From Blastobasis lacticolella (Eukaryota; Arthropoda; Insecta; Lepidoptera; Blastobasidae), in assembly GCA_905147135.1 (NCBI GenBank), contig LR990049.1, positions 14,029,428 to 14,093,427 of the forward strand: 64,000 bases of DNA, given 5' to 3'. The notes under the pieces are model-generated. The model did not search any database. It saw nothing but the letters and a program-made list of their open reading frames with translations, and had not been told where the DNA came from. Positions 33,561-47,100 of the stretch are shown here, piece by piece. The position numbers were made by a program, and so were the translations under genes. The first letter of the stretch is position 1, and the number at the start of each line of letters is the position of its first letter.

Positions 33561-34709
33561 CGCCACCGCGGTCTTCGTAACCAAGTGACATATTATGACA
33601 ACCGCTGTTATGTATACTTACTCGGACTTACACGCCGCAATGTTTTGACCCATATTATTGTACTGCGTGAATATTGCCGCACTTGTTTCTCATTACAATA
33701 CATATACAATTAACCATTAACACATGGAAATATTACTTTTATTCGGAAGTAGTGTCGCTAATAATGTTGTAATTATAGTTTCGATTGATCAAATATTTTT
33801 AGAAATGCGTTTGCAATGTTTATTAATGACCAAAGACTTTCGTTGTTTACAGAATAATCATTAAAAATCTTAAACCAATTAATTAATTAAATCTGACTCA
33901 ATTTATTCACCAAAACTATTCATATTGTCAAGATCAATTAAAATGATGTATTAACTTCGCCCAGCTGAAATATTCAGCAAAACTACATAAAATAGTAATT
34001 ATGCGTTTAATAGCAGCTATCAATCTAAAGCAGATGTTTTATATTTGTTTTGGCACCATATGGTACCTACATATAGGTATGAACTATTCACTAAATACTG
34101 TTTTGATGCAAGTAGGTTATTATCGATATTATCTATATGTAAACTGCAATTTAACACCTTAAATCCATTCTGTACATTTAATTTCTTTTATATCTACCTA
34201 ATATTCCAGTGATGCCTAAGTTTAGACAGTCTATGCGATGATTATGTATGATTCACGTTTGATCATTTGAACAACATCAGGCCGAAATATCAAAGTTTTA
34301 TAAAATAAAATGATAACACTACTACTTGTTATCCACCTTCCATACATTTCCCTGCTGGGATACTAAAGTTGAAGATAGTTGAACTAAACGATATTCTGAA
34401 AACGATATTCAGAAAGTACGAACGAATATTGCTACCTCGATCTCTCGTATCGAGGTTTAGATAAGAAGACAGGACAGTACTGTTTATATTTTCAAATGCA
34501 GAGGTAGTTACACAGATTAGAGAAAATGTACCCTGTCAAGGATGCAACCAACACTATTTATGGTTGCATTGTTATGTTCGGTTTTAGATTGTATGGCAAT
34601 CCGGGTATGAGACATACTCGTATAGCTGTCGTTAAGCTGGACGCTCATCCAATTGCTGTAGGGCTTTCCCATAAACTCCGTGGCTAAGGAAGAGCAATGG
34701 TGTATCTTT

Positions 34710-34862
34710 CGCAGCGTTCAGCTTGGCGAAGGAGTTAGCAGCGGGTCACCTGTTCGACAGACAGGCCGTAATGATAGCTTTAAAAATTATGTTCCAACAG
34801 ACGTGGTCTCACAGTAGTGGGTCTTCCAGCATTCCGTATGGTGGCGAAATCGCCAGTAGATA
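34710..34862 (+). pseudogene. Two decayed copies of the CCP1 start-codon exon
   Basis: Around 34710-34767 the sequence matches the start of the real exon at 35148-35213 closely (GCAGCGTTCAGCTTGGCGAA against the real CAGCGTTCCGCATGGCGGA, then a shared CCTGTTCGACAG), but its ATG has become TTG. A second copy at 34822-34862 keeps an acceptor and an ATG and reads MVAKSPVDKLS before a stop, against [11 protein letters not shown] in the real exon. Confidence 0.55.
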
Positions 34863-35166
34863 AACTATCTTAACGGGATTTTTTATCGCATACTCGTACT
34901 TTGGTTAACGAGTAGCCTGATCATCAACATCATCATCATCGTCTTCGCCTGGAGTCAGTCGTCCCTTGACCATAATGCATACAAATGCGTCGGAATATCG
35001 GGCTACTCGCTAATAAAGGGACACGGTAAAAACACAGATATAGAACCCGCAAGATATATAAAATGTCTGATAATAACCGATACTTCATGACATTACATTA
35101 GTCGATAAACTATATGAGAACTATGGTAGTGCTGTTTCCTCAAATCGTTGTCTTTCAGCGTTCCGC

Positions 35167-38100
35167 ATGGCGGAGGAGTCGGCAGCGGACAGCCTGTTCG
35201 ACAGGCTGCGGACGCTCCAGCAACGCTCGGCGGACTCGGAGGTGGCGCGGTCAGTCACCGCGCGCATCAACACTCGGCTCACGTCACAGGGTGAGACTGA
35301 CCACGCTATACAATAGCCTATTTCATACAAAAAAACTCAGGTGACACAGCCATACAAAATCTACGAAACCCTGAAACAGCCAGAAAGACCCGTCGTAACT
35401 CATTGAGATTGCTCCCATCAAATTAGAAACACAAGACTATTCAAATCAGCAGATATTATAAGTTCTACGTATTTTACGCACTACGCACATTATACAATTG
35501 TTTTTTTTCTGGATACGAAAGGTGATAGAGCCAAAGAAATTATAATTCAGCGCGATTACCATGAGGTCAGAACAGCTATTTCTATATTACTGAGTTGAGG
35601 ATGTCGTGGGTGGTTAATTAATGTCTACAGTATAAGATAAAGTAAGAAAATTATTTAGGTAGAATTAAGCTGGTCAGACGCGAGCTATTTTCTTTAGATT
35701 AAAAAGTAGATGAGAACAACCTACACGATTCGCTAGTAAATGGGTTCCAGTATTGATTTCTAGTCTCCGTAAGCAAGTACCGTACGATGTGCCGTCTCGC
35801 CAACGCAACACAATTTGGACACAATATAATAGGATGTCTAAAAATTGTTTGTGACTTGTATACACGTATCTTATTCGCATTTTATTGTCAAAGACAACTT
35901 CTACAAAAACTCATACCTACAAAAAAAAGTATTTTTAAGTCAGAATAAATTCAAACGAATTGGCGTATTAGATAAGTTCTTCCGAGTTATTAAAAGACGC
36001 TTTCAATAATCGTAAAATGTATCGGTCCCGATCGACGTACGGTTTTAGCGGATCGCTATTTATATCCTCGGTCACCGATTGCAACTGCTGCCGAATATTC
36101 GCTTAAAGAGAAACGGTTACAAATACTTCAATATTACCTGTCCATGATAATGTTCAAAGTAGCAAAACGTTCATGTATATTACAACCCCTCGGCTGCATT
36201 TTCCGGTTCGCTTAACAGTCAAATTACAAAATCGATACACTATCGCCACAATGCATCAAGGCTTATCAGTTTTTGGAATCGCAACTAGTGATTAGCATAA
36301 TCGACGGTGAACGAGAAAATGGTTTGAACTAAAATCCCAAACAAAACCAGAATGTGACTTGTTTGTTTGACAACAACATATGTGACCGTTATCTCCAGAC
36401 TAAAGGACTACTGACAATCTACCTAGTATGTATACTTAGTATACGTTAAAGTAAAATCTCTTGGCACTATGCCCGACACGGCTTTTGACGGCATCTCTCA
36501 ATATTACGAAAAGAATAAGAAAGAGTTATGTTTTAATTGCTTTAGTTGGAAATGAACACTTAATGAGTGGGCCAAAGTGTCCTATTTTGCGTAACACGTA
36601 ACACAGGTCGTGCCAGCGTTTTGCGCTAAATATCGGTGAGCAAACTTTTACGTACAGAAGACAGTTTGTGTTGACACACACGCTTGTGTAACGATAGATC
36701 ATCAAAATACACATTCATCTCCTTCATTTAATTTGTTTCAAATGCGTTTGTTAGTTTGTCCTTTATTATCACGAAGCAACTAAGCAGTAGATCGATATTA
36801 CATACTACACGCTTCGACCTTGGTATCAGTATGATCATCATTAACTTCAAATCGTTCACTATTAGATATAGGCCACTTCCACCTTCTTTCTGCGTTGCGT
36901 CTCTCTATATAAACTTTACAAAGTTGTCAGTCCATCTCTTAGGGTTACCATTCTTACCTCTGCTTGGTAAAATACATTCGCTACTCCACCACTCAAGAAC
37001 GTTTTCGCCTTATCGGTCATTTGTTCTATGATGTATACGTTTGTATAAGGCCTGCTGTACCCAATACCACTTCAGTTTTAAAATTCTAGCTTTCGTGGGA
37101 TCGATCAAATGTTGTGATGATCTATTAATAATATCTAAGCTATTATATTTTCACTTCTGATTCTCCTGTCAGCGCAGGCCCTGACCCTCCTGTCAGGCTT
37201 TGATCTTACTAATTTGCTCGCTAAGTCTCTCGTGAGACACGAAAGTATTTTAATTTTGGGGTGCGTAGTACTTCTTTATTATTTTACATTCAATAAATGG
37301 ACAGGCGAAGTACCGACGTCCCCATACCCAATTCCGTCTCGTCTAGTGCATTGCGCCTGAGTGGATACAAAATAAAATAAAAACTCATAAACCGTCGCTG
37401 TGCCGGTGGAATTTAACAGCGAGTTAACAACAAAGTTACAACTATCGCGTGACACGACCTATAACCTAATGGCCGTAATGACTCAATGAGGGTATCCTCC
37501 AAAAGTTTTTCGCTGCGGCATGGATTCTCTATATCAAATATATTTAGACTAGGTTTCGCGCGACTTCGTTAGCGTGGACCAAATTCATGTCCCTGACTTG
37601 GTAGTTGGCGTTGCTGGGTACTTTAAACGCGGTGGTGGGCGACCGATCAAGTTCCCCATCCAAACTTTTATTACCTATTTCAAACTCTTCGCACTTCTTT
37701 GAGCCATATTACTCTGTATTCTGTGCTCGACCGTCGCGACAGCGATCAAGGGCTCTACTGTTGAATCACTCGCCTCCAAGTCGAACGGTTTTCTATTTTA
37801 ATTTTCTAAATTACATTAGCAACACCGGACGGTTCCAAAATAGGGAAAATCGGCGTCATGTATCAATATTGAATTTTAAATGTCGAAAATCAATCAAATT
37901 AAAATACGTTCGACACGAGGCAAGCAATTCAAAAATAGGGCCCCGGTCCAACTCAGCTCATCAGCTCTGTACTGTTGTCTTGTTGATCATTGTCATCGAT
38001 AGAGCTTCGTCTGAATCTATGAAACAGCCAAGCCACACTTTCTACCCACAATGTAAGGTTGGTACAGTTAGTCTTAGTTAAGTTACGGGCTTGGCTATTC

Positions 38101-41100
38101 ATGAGATCTGATAACTTCTTTCAAGGTGAAACTGTTATCGAGCTTGCGAGGCTTGGCGAACCAATTTGAAATGAAATGTTTCGGTAGGCGTAGTCGCGCC
38201 GGGCTAGCTAGTTTAAAATAGAAACCAGTTAAAATTACGCGAGTTAAGAAAATGACAAGTTTGAAAAAGGACAAGTTTATGAAAATAACAAAGTATTATT
38301 TGTGGATTTTCATTCAGTTTTCACCAATGCATGCAATTAACTCATGGGTATCTATACTTATTTAGAGATACTGCTACACCTAGTCGCTAGCATTTTATGA
38401 TGCTCGTGTTTAAGTCATCATGCCTATTACAACTTTAATTACTGTACTGTCTGATCCCCGCGTTGTTCCTAGCAAATATGAAGACACACACAACAAACTC
38501 AAAATACACTTTTACGTCCATGGTGCTTACCATTCCTATTATCTTCTCTTATTCAGATGAACGTTGCCATTTTGTATCGACGGTAAGTAAAGTAGGCTAA
38601 ATAGGGATTTAACCTACTTTGTTTATACGAGTACTTTAGAGTATTGTACTCAATCCGGTTAGGCAATACTCCGACGTCAACGCATGAATTAGATTACTTA
38701 CGGGTGACTCTCCAATTTACGAACTACGAAAAAACTTACACTAGAACACACTTTTAAACTTATATTCGTTAAAGTAAAACACCAATACTATTATAAAATT
38801 TTGACTTATACATTAGTGGTAATAGTGACCTGACTCCTAATACTAGTCTAGAAATTAATTTTTTTAAGCCACGATATTATATTCTTGCCAATAACAGGGC
38901 TGTAATTTGACGTCTAACCTCGTTCCTCATCAGTATGAAGAGTCCATCATATGACAGTTCATATAGTGGGTTTTGCAATCGCGGAAACCCTTATTCATTG
39001 ATATGGAACGATTGCGTGTATGTATTCAATGGGAAGCGTGTGCAGGCTGTGGCGCCGGACGCAGCCCTCCTCTTACCCACGCGTGGCGTGATCGAAATAT
39101 CCCAATAAAATTCCCAATACGTAGGTGATTTATTTTCACCTTTGTTCCCTACATTATGGTAAACATCGTCAAACAATCGAATATACCCAATTTTGTTGTT
39201 ATGAGTTATTTTTGTAGGCAAGTAAAAAGTTTGTTCCAAACTCATGTTATTATTCTATGACCGTGTTTTGGTTCCGATTAGAAGGATGGAGGTGTCACAA
39301 AGTCGTTCGTCGAGAGAGGAAGGCTTGACGAATAGATATTTTATGTCAAATAGTGAACGTTTTGCGATAGAAATGCTACTGATAAACGTGAAAAACTGTC
39401 AACTTAAATTGGTCCTTGCTTCACGCCAATTCTATGATACGTTTGTCCTCTTTTTCGCGAAGATATAGACCAAAGTTTCCGAATTATGTAGGATCACTTC
39501 CGCGAGCGATTTATAAGCAAAACAAAGTTAAAATTTCAGACGGTATCACGAACCTCGATACCTACAAAAAAGTTAAAGGCACCAAACTATGTTTACTGCC
39601 ATTTCCACCCCTATACAATTTACGAAGGGGCTGTAAAAGTATCTAATGTCAGTGATAATTTTGGGGTGGAGGAAGGGGGCGGAGAAGGCGATTCGGTATC
39701 GGCTGCACCGGGTCGCGTGTTCGATGCTCGTTGAGGCCGCGGCGTCGCGTCGCGCTGCAACGAGCCGCCTGGGGCATGCAAGCAATCAAAACCACACCAC
39801 AATTTCGACTTACACTGCTTTATTTTCATGTGTTGGAGTTATATTTTTAACAAACCCGGGTTTGAATTTGGTCTTTGAGCTTCTACTTCCATATTTAGAC
39901 TCTATTTGGGTATATTTTATTTTTAGGTAGCACTGGAGTGGTAAACAGGAGTACGAACTGTCTGATGCTAAGGACTGTTACCGTAATCTTTGATTTCTAT
40001 TGCGCGTGCCGATCCCTTTCAATTTAAAACCAAATCAAACCTTTTCTTGATGAAAACTAATTTTAATATATTCTAACAACCTACGACTAAGTGTGCATTT
40101 GTAAGTTTGTATGCGCCAATTATGTTGTTAATATTTATTTCAATGTCATTGCAACGCATTTCTGGTACACAATCACAGGTATAGTTACCCTTGTCCCTTC
40201 TCGATCAAAACAAGAATAGAATGCGGTATGTAAGGACAAACTAATTGGTCTTTAGTTGGAACGTCCCGTAGTATTATTATTATTTTTGTTTTTTATTAAC
40301 AATAGGCTTGTATTTGACCTCAACTCACCTGATGGAAAGCGACGATGAGGTCGAAGATGTAGCATGCGTGCCTAGAAGATACCTATTCACTCTTGTTTTG
40401 ATGACCCCAAGGTTATTATTATTGTCTGTATCAAAGTCCCGTAATAGGTATTATCACAAATTGCCCCGACAATAATTTATCATAGCCCGATGTTTCTAAA
40501 AAATAGAATGAATGCTAATTATAAATCTGAATAATTCAAGCAATCTACAATAAATAACTATAATACAAAATATTTTCCATATTTTATGACCTACTGAATT
40601 TATAGAAAATATGTTTCTCAAACATTGTATTTTTTAATTTTATTTTATTATATGAAGTAACATAGTTCCATTACAATTTATACAAACTTAAAACATTGTA
40701 CTTTTGCCATACGAACATATAAATAACCTACTTAATAATTCTAAAGTATCGTAGTTCTTCACAATAACAACGAAACACGACTCTAAAATTATACCTAGCG
40801 CCGTAATAATCTTGCAAGTCGATTTAATATAGCGATGCACTGGCCTCTCACAGCCCGCGCCACTTGGTGCCGGGCTCGGCAAGTGTTACCATTAATTTAT
40901 TCGTGCTGATGGCAAACTCGACCTGCCTATTACCGTGCCGAACAGCTGTGCATTGTGCCACGGAACTGATAGTGCCACGGCACTGCGACGGGCAATGCCG
41001 AAACTTACACTGTCATCGTCTATGTTACCACACTCCGCTCTGTTTGCAGTTTTTATTTACTTTATATGCGGTTTATTTAGACAAGACTAATGTTATTACT

Positions 41101-44100
41101 TAGGTTATCACGCAACATTTGTTAAATTTTGGCCCTTAAAAATAACCCTATATTAGTTAATCACAGAATGTGCCGCAGCGTTAATATCTGTGTATAATAA
41201 TTAAATTAATGTCGGTAATCACCGTTGTATAGTTTCAATATATCCCGCCGGCAAGCGTAGTGATTGTGATAAACCCCTCAACCTAATGTGGAGTAGGCTC
41301 AAGTCCAACAATGGACTGCCGAGAGCTGTAGATGTTGATGCCATTGATGGTCTTGTTAGTCTACTCGTGCATTTTGTCAGGCTAGGAAGCCCATACATGC
41401 ATCATCATTTCAGCCGCCGAACGCGGTCCATCGCTGGAAATAGGAACCTCCACATCCGCGTCGAACCTCGCGACCCCGACCCGGCGCGGTTCCACTGCGC
41501 GCCGCCTGCCCACATCGCCTCCATACGACTTAGTCAATGTCTTCCATCCATCTCGTGCGGGGCCGTCCATCGCTGCGGAAATGGCTGCATACATGCTTGC
41601 CGGTACATTTTACCTTTCTTTTTTAATAGCTAGTTTTTCTTTTAAGGGACTATTCTATCGGTTATCTGATTCACAGTTTACGGGCAAATAATCTATTTTT
41701 TCTTAGCTATTTATTTGAAAATCGAGTGACAAACTCGTTCCATTAACATGTGAGAGTACCTATGTAAAACACAAAAATCTCGGCGTAGGCACTTAACAAC
41801 AAATCGGTGTACACTATGGAAAGCTTAGTACCGGTCAAAGGTCGCAGACAGGCAGGTCATAAACCCTTATGACCTGAGTGATAAGAACCGAGTGTTCTTA
41901 GTCCAGTCACCCGACTGGACTTAGAACACTAGGTTCTTAAGAGAAGAAAATACAATACAAGATACATCTGTATGTGCCAACAACATATTCATTATTCATA
42001 GCAATACACAAATTCAATTTGCTATAAGCTACCAACCTTAACTTTTTATTTTTCAAAAATGGCTTGTAGGTATTAGCTAATTATATAATAATAGGGGTGT
42101 ATTTGAATATTGTTTTTATCTTTTTTATTCGAATATTGGTTTTAAATTGGTCATGATCGTCACCAAAAAGCACCTTAATACCCGAAAAGCAAGTTCCAGA
42201 CATAAACCTTCTTAGAGCCTTTTGACCGGAACTCCAATTTCAATAACATGAAAACGAAGAACTAAAGAAATTTAAGCTAAATATGATCACATTAAAATTC
42301 TCACATAAAGTACATTTTTGTCGATTGAATATTTAATTAAATGATGCACCTTATACCGTTAATTACATTAGACTAGAATCTACTGTTTGACATTTCGGTA
42401 AGACATGCAAAATTATTCATTCTGACGAAATGTGTAGCAATAAAATTTGCCATGTTTACGTTAGAATTCATTGACCTTACACTTCTCACCAATTTTTCGA
42501 TATAAATATCTTACAGTATAAAATTAAATAGGTATTGAGGCGTATTTAAACAGTTAGTCTAACATGTATAAGAGTCAAAGTTTGTAAAAATGGATGGGTG
42601 TTTGAATGGATGTTTGTTACTTACTTCTTCACGCAAAAAGCTAATGAATGTATGTGTTTTGATGAAATTTGGCAGTAATATATCCTATAGAATAGCACAT
42701 AGGGTATAATTTATCTCAAAATGTAATGAGGTTCCCGCGAGAACGGGCCCGGAACTTTATAACCGAATTTTACGTGGAGGCGAAACCTAGTATTTCATAA
42801 ACGATTTTCCATTTTAACGGTTGTTAACTGACAATTTTTAGAATTTCTGTCGGGTCTTAATATAAATCACCAGCGTCTGTCTGTCGGTCTAATGTCAGTA
42901 TCTGTGAACTCTAATAGGTAGAAGTCTTGAAACACAGAATACTTATACCTGACATCTTGACAAATTGTAAAAGTCAATCAGCCAGATGTACCAGGACTAG
43001 GTAATTTGAATTGCATTTTTAATTGAGCTGCGATTCAGGACTGCCGAATCGTACACACTAGGCCAGTTTTCTATAGCTGTTTTACAAAAGTAACCTAACG
43101 TACGCTAGGCGGGCAATTAAACGTTAGTTTGTTAGTACAAGCGCGCGGTGTATTTATAACGCAGATATAAATCAAGAGCCGCCTTGACATTGGCGGCACT
43201 GTGTCCGGCATCCGACCGGCCGCTGCCAACGACTTATCAGATGCATGCTCCACTCCATCGTCTGTTACAAAATGACAACAAAATAATTTGATAAATGATA
43301 TGTAACCGTTTATAAAAAAATCCTTAAAATTTGGTTACCAAGCCTCGCAAGATCATGACGCTTTCACTTTTTAAAAGTAATCAGACTTTGTAAAGAGCCA
43401 AGCTCCTAACTCTTTTTTTATCCCCAATGGTGACAAACAAGCTTGCGACCCGTCTAAGTAGATACAACTGTAGGCTATGTTGGCAATACCATTTGCTTAT
43501 ATTGCATTACTGCCTCGCCCAATAAATACACTCTACCCTTAATGACTTGCCATATCCACCTTCCACAAATCGTCACTCGACCTGGTCAAAAGGCGTCCCA
43601 CACTACGCTTGCCGAACCGCGGCCTCCACCCAAAAACTCATTTGCCCCAGGGGCTGTCGGTTCCCTGGCAGATATGGGCAGTCCACTGCCGATATGGCCT
43701 TAATCGAAAATACTTAATGATAATGTACGACAAAAAATGCTGCCCATTTTCTGGTTGTTTTTTCGAGGTATTAGATGACCTACCTTCATGACACCCGTTT
43801 GGTCGACATTAGTCGCCTTCTACGACACCTGTCAATAGATGAGACTACATTCCACCACGGATCACGGAAAGCTTCCACTTACTCGGTCACTACCCGGCTA
43901 ATTGGGCTAATGTATTATTAGGTTTTGCTATCCAATCACAGGTTTTGTAAGCGATACATTCATTTACAAATTCCAGTTTGACAGATTTATTCGTCAATCG
44001 GTGCCTAATCGATGGCGCTTGATCTAGTTTATTACAAATAAAATTTGTAATAAGTCTGTCTAGACACATCTGCCAATCTAGATTACGCAGAATGTATACC

Positions 44101-47100
44101 GCTGCCTCAGGTGGCACTATAACTATTGGAGAATTCATTACTAAATGCATAATTATTGCAAAAATAGTATTTATAATTAGTATTAATATTAATTTGATTT
44201 AGATATAAGTATTAATTTGATTTAGTTTAAACCATCCTTCACCCTTCACCTCCATATCAGTCGTACGCAGCCTGACGTCTACTACTCGGCATAGGACCCA
44301 AGCCTTCCAAATCGACTTTACGCCTCTTGTATTCATCGGTTCCTCACTCATATCCATTTTGGAAGAACTTCGATATTTTTTTACAAATAACATTAAGGTA
44401 CTTTAGTATCAAAAGTATCGCGCACGAAAGAATAGAGTGCTTTTCGCAATAAAGTTCACTTGAACGCTTCTACGTTGTACCTATCTTGGATAATATCCAT
44501 TCATAATGTCACAACTGGCTGCAATTGGGTATCAGTCAATTAGGGTCTGATATATTTGATAGCGTTCGCGTAGACCTATAGGTATTACGTAAATTGACAA
44601 ATGACACAAAGTTGGATGAGTGCCAGTTTCCTCAATGTCCGGTTGGAGTCGTATCGATTGCCTAGATTTGCGATGCTCTGGGATTGCGAGACATGCCATT
44701 TTGTGCTTTATTCAGTGCGTTCAATAATATATAATAAATAAAATATTGAAATTCTCTTGACTGACAAATGGCACTCGTCATATTAAATTGTTGAAATGTC
44801 AGCCTCGAATGACAGGTATACCAAAATGCATACTAACGACAGTTAAACATTATGTATGAGCAATTATGCATGATGTATCCATCAGGATACTTAACTTTGT
44901 GACAGGGATCAGTCGAAAAAAAACAGGGAATAAATGATGAAATTCCAAATAAAACTTCTAAAAAAATTAATTAAAAAACATGTATGTAAATTACACATTT
45001 TACGAGTGGCCCGTTTTCAGAGCCATTCAATATTTTTGAAATGATTATAATAATTATTATACATCTGGCAGCTGTGGACAGCGACATGTTTACATGTTCG
45101 TTTTTGGCAACATCTCCAATGATGTAAATATTAGTCGGTATACTTGCTTTACCCCGCGGCGTCGTGCATGTTATATTACTTTTTACCTTATGAAAAAGGT
45201 TTCCCCCCCTTGTGATCTTATCTTTAAAATATGCCTACTACCACAGAGAAAAAAACATTACGTACAACAGATGGTCAACGCCCGTACTAGAGAAGTTACC
45301 ACCATAAAGCGCATGTAGCCAAGCATTAGTATAATTAAACTAGATGACACTATTTTATACACAGTTTATTTTAGTTATAATCACGTATTTAATAGATGTA
45401 GTAGTTATATTAATTACTCTGACGTTTTAGTATTCGTAACTAAACAATCTTCGCTTATGCCATCTTTGTAAGATCGCTGGTATTAGAACGTTACAAAGGT
45501 TGCTTTTATGCATCAAATATGAAATATTTTAACATTTCAAAAAAAAATTAAGTCATTTATTTTAATAAAACAACACTTGCAGAAATTTCTCTATCTGTAT
45601 TGTAGCAACATAGCCTGCATTTACTAAATCTAGATTGTACTTTGACTATCTACAGCAGGTACCTAATCAAAACCTACTTTGTTTAACTTTGTACATGAAC
45701 ATTTATTTATTCAACACTACTATTTCAAAAAATTGAAGCTCACTACGTCCGCTTATTTTTCACTTTAAGGAAAGACAAACATCCACATTGTCCCATTCAG
45801 AATACTGATAGATCCTCTATCAGATTTATTTGTATGACTATCTGCGTTACGGTTTATTTATCTTTGATATTCGGATATCTAAATCGGTACATTTGTTTGA
45901 TCATAGTGATCGCTTAGCATGGTTTATTTTTGTGTCACTTGCATTAAACTCGCCATGTTGAAGGGAGAATTTTTAGTTTCAGGTTTTTTTATGCTACTTA
46001 TTGACAAACGAGCAGACAGCACACCTGATGGTAAATGGTAACTGTCGCCTATAACATCTACAATTCATACATTTAGGTTGCAGGTAACACGAATGCAGAA
46101 CCGTAGGTGCGTTGTCACTATGAGGACTAAGATGAAATGCCTCATGACTGTAATGTCATTGCCTCATTTTAGGTTGTTTTAATTATTTCTCAGACAAATG
46201 GTCACATTTAGCTTCATGTTTGTTAGGTGTAATTCTAAAACTGCGATCTCCAATAACAACACGTATGGGGCTAAAAACATGCACCCTGGATAGGTACATG
46301 CCCACAGGCTACTGAATCCCTAAAATAGAAAGAGTCCGCGGGAAATCTCGCCTGGTGAAAAACCGCGGGAAAACAACTCTGCAATCATCTTTTTCTCATT
46401 TACACGCCTTGCACAGATCAAACGGACACCGGCCAAATTGTTTTTACCGTTACTAATGTGCTATTCGTTTTTGTTTTCTAAGAAAATGAGTATTCTTTCA
46501 ATTTGGACTGTAGACTCGATGAGGGGCCGCTGTTGCTATGGCGTCAGCGTTTTCTGTGTATTTGGCGCATGCGGCTGTCCGCTAGACTAGCAACCGCGTA
46601 GATATAGCGTCACCCATGTCATCTCACTCAGATTGGTACCGTAAAACAGAGACAGGTAGGCCGATAACGCTTTATCGCGCGGTGTGCTAGCCGGGTTGGC
46701 CCATGACGTAGGGATGCGCACGCGACGCTTTGGCCACAAGCCAATGCTAGCGCAGCTTCATTGTCCCGCACAGTGGGCCCAATATGTGCCGTCGTATCGT
46801 AAACAACACCGTACTTCAGCTGATTTATTGTACTTCCGTGTACTATTGCTTATTATTATGATGTGCCATACTATTTAGCGAGCAACGAATTATGGCCACT
46901 ACGTAAGCGGATAATTCAGTTGCTGGCGAAGTTGATGTAGAGTATGTGATGGTTTACGTTCACGTTTCACGTTTTGATAAGGCAAAATTCGACCATTTTA
47001 TAAAAGTACATTCCAATTTAAATTCGCATTGGCGACTTCTCAGGAGTTAGTAATAGACAGCCTATGGGCGACCATGATCACTTTCCATCAGGTTTGCGTT

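Noticed and set aside
39646..39930. 94-codon plus-strand frame in CCP1 intron 1
   Set aside because: No motif, no splice sites and no conservation clue; a minus-strand frame of similar length overlaps it, as expected by chance in a GC-richer patch.
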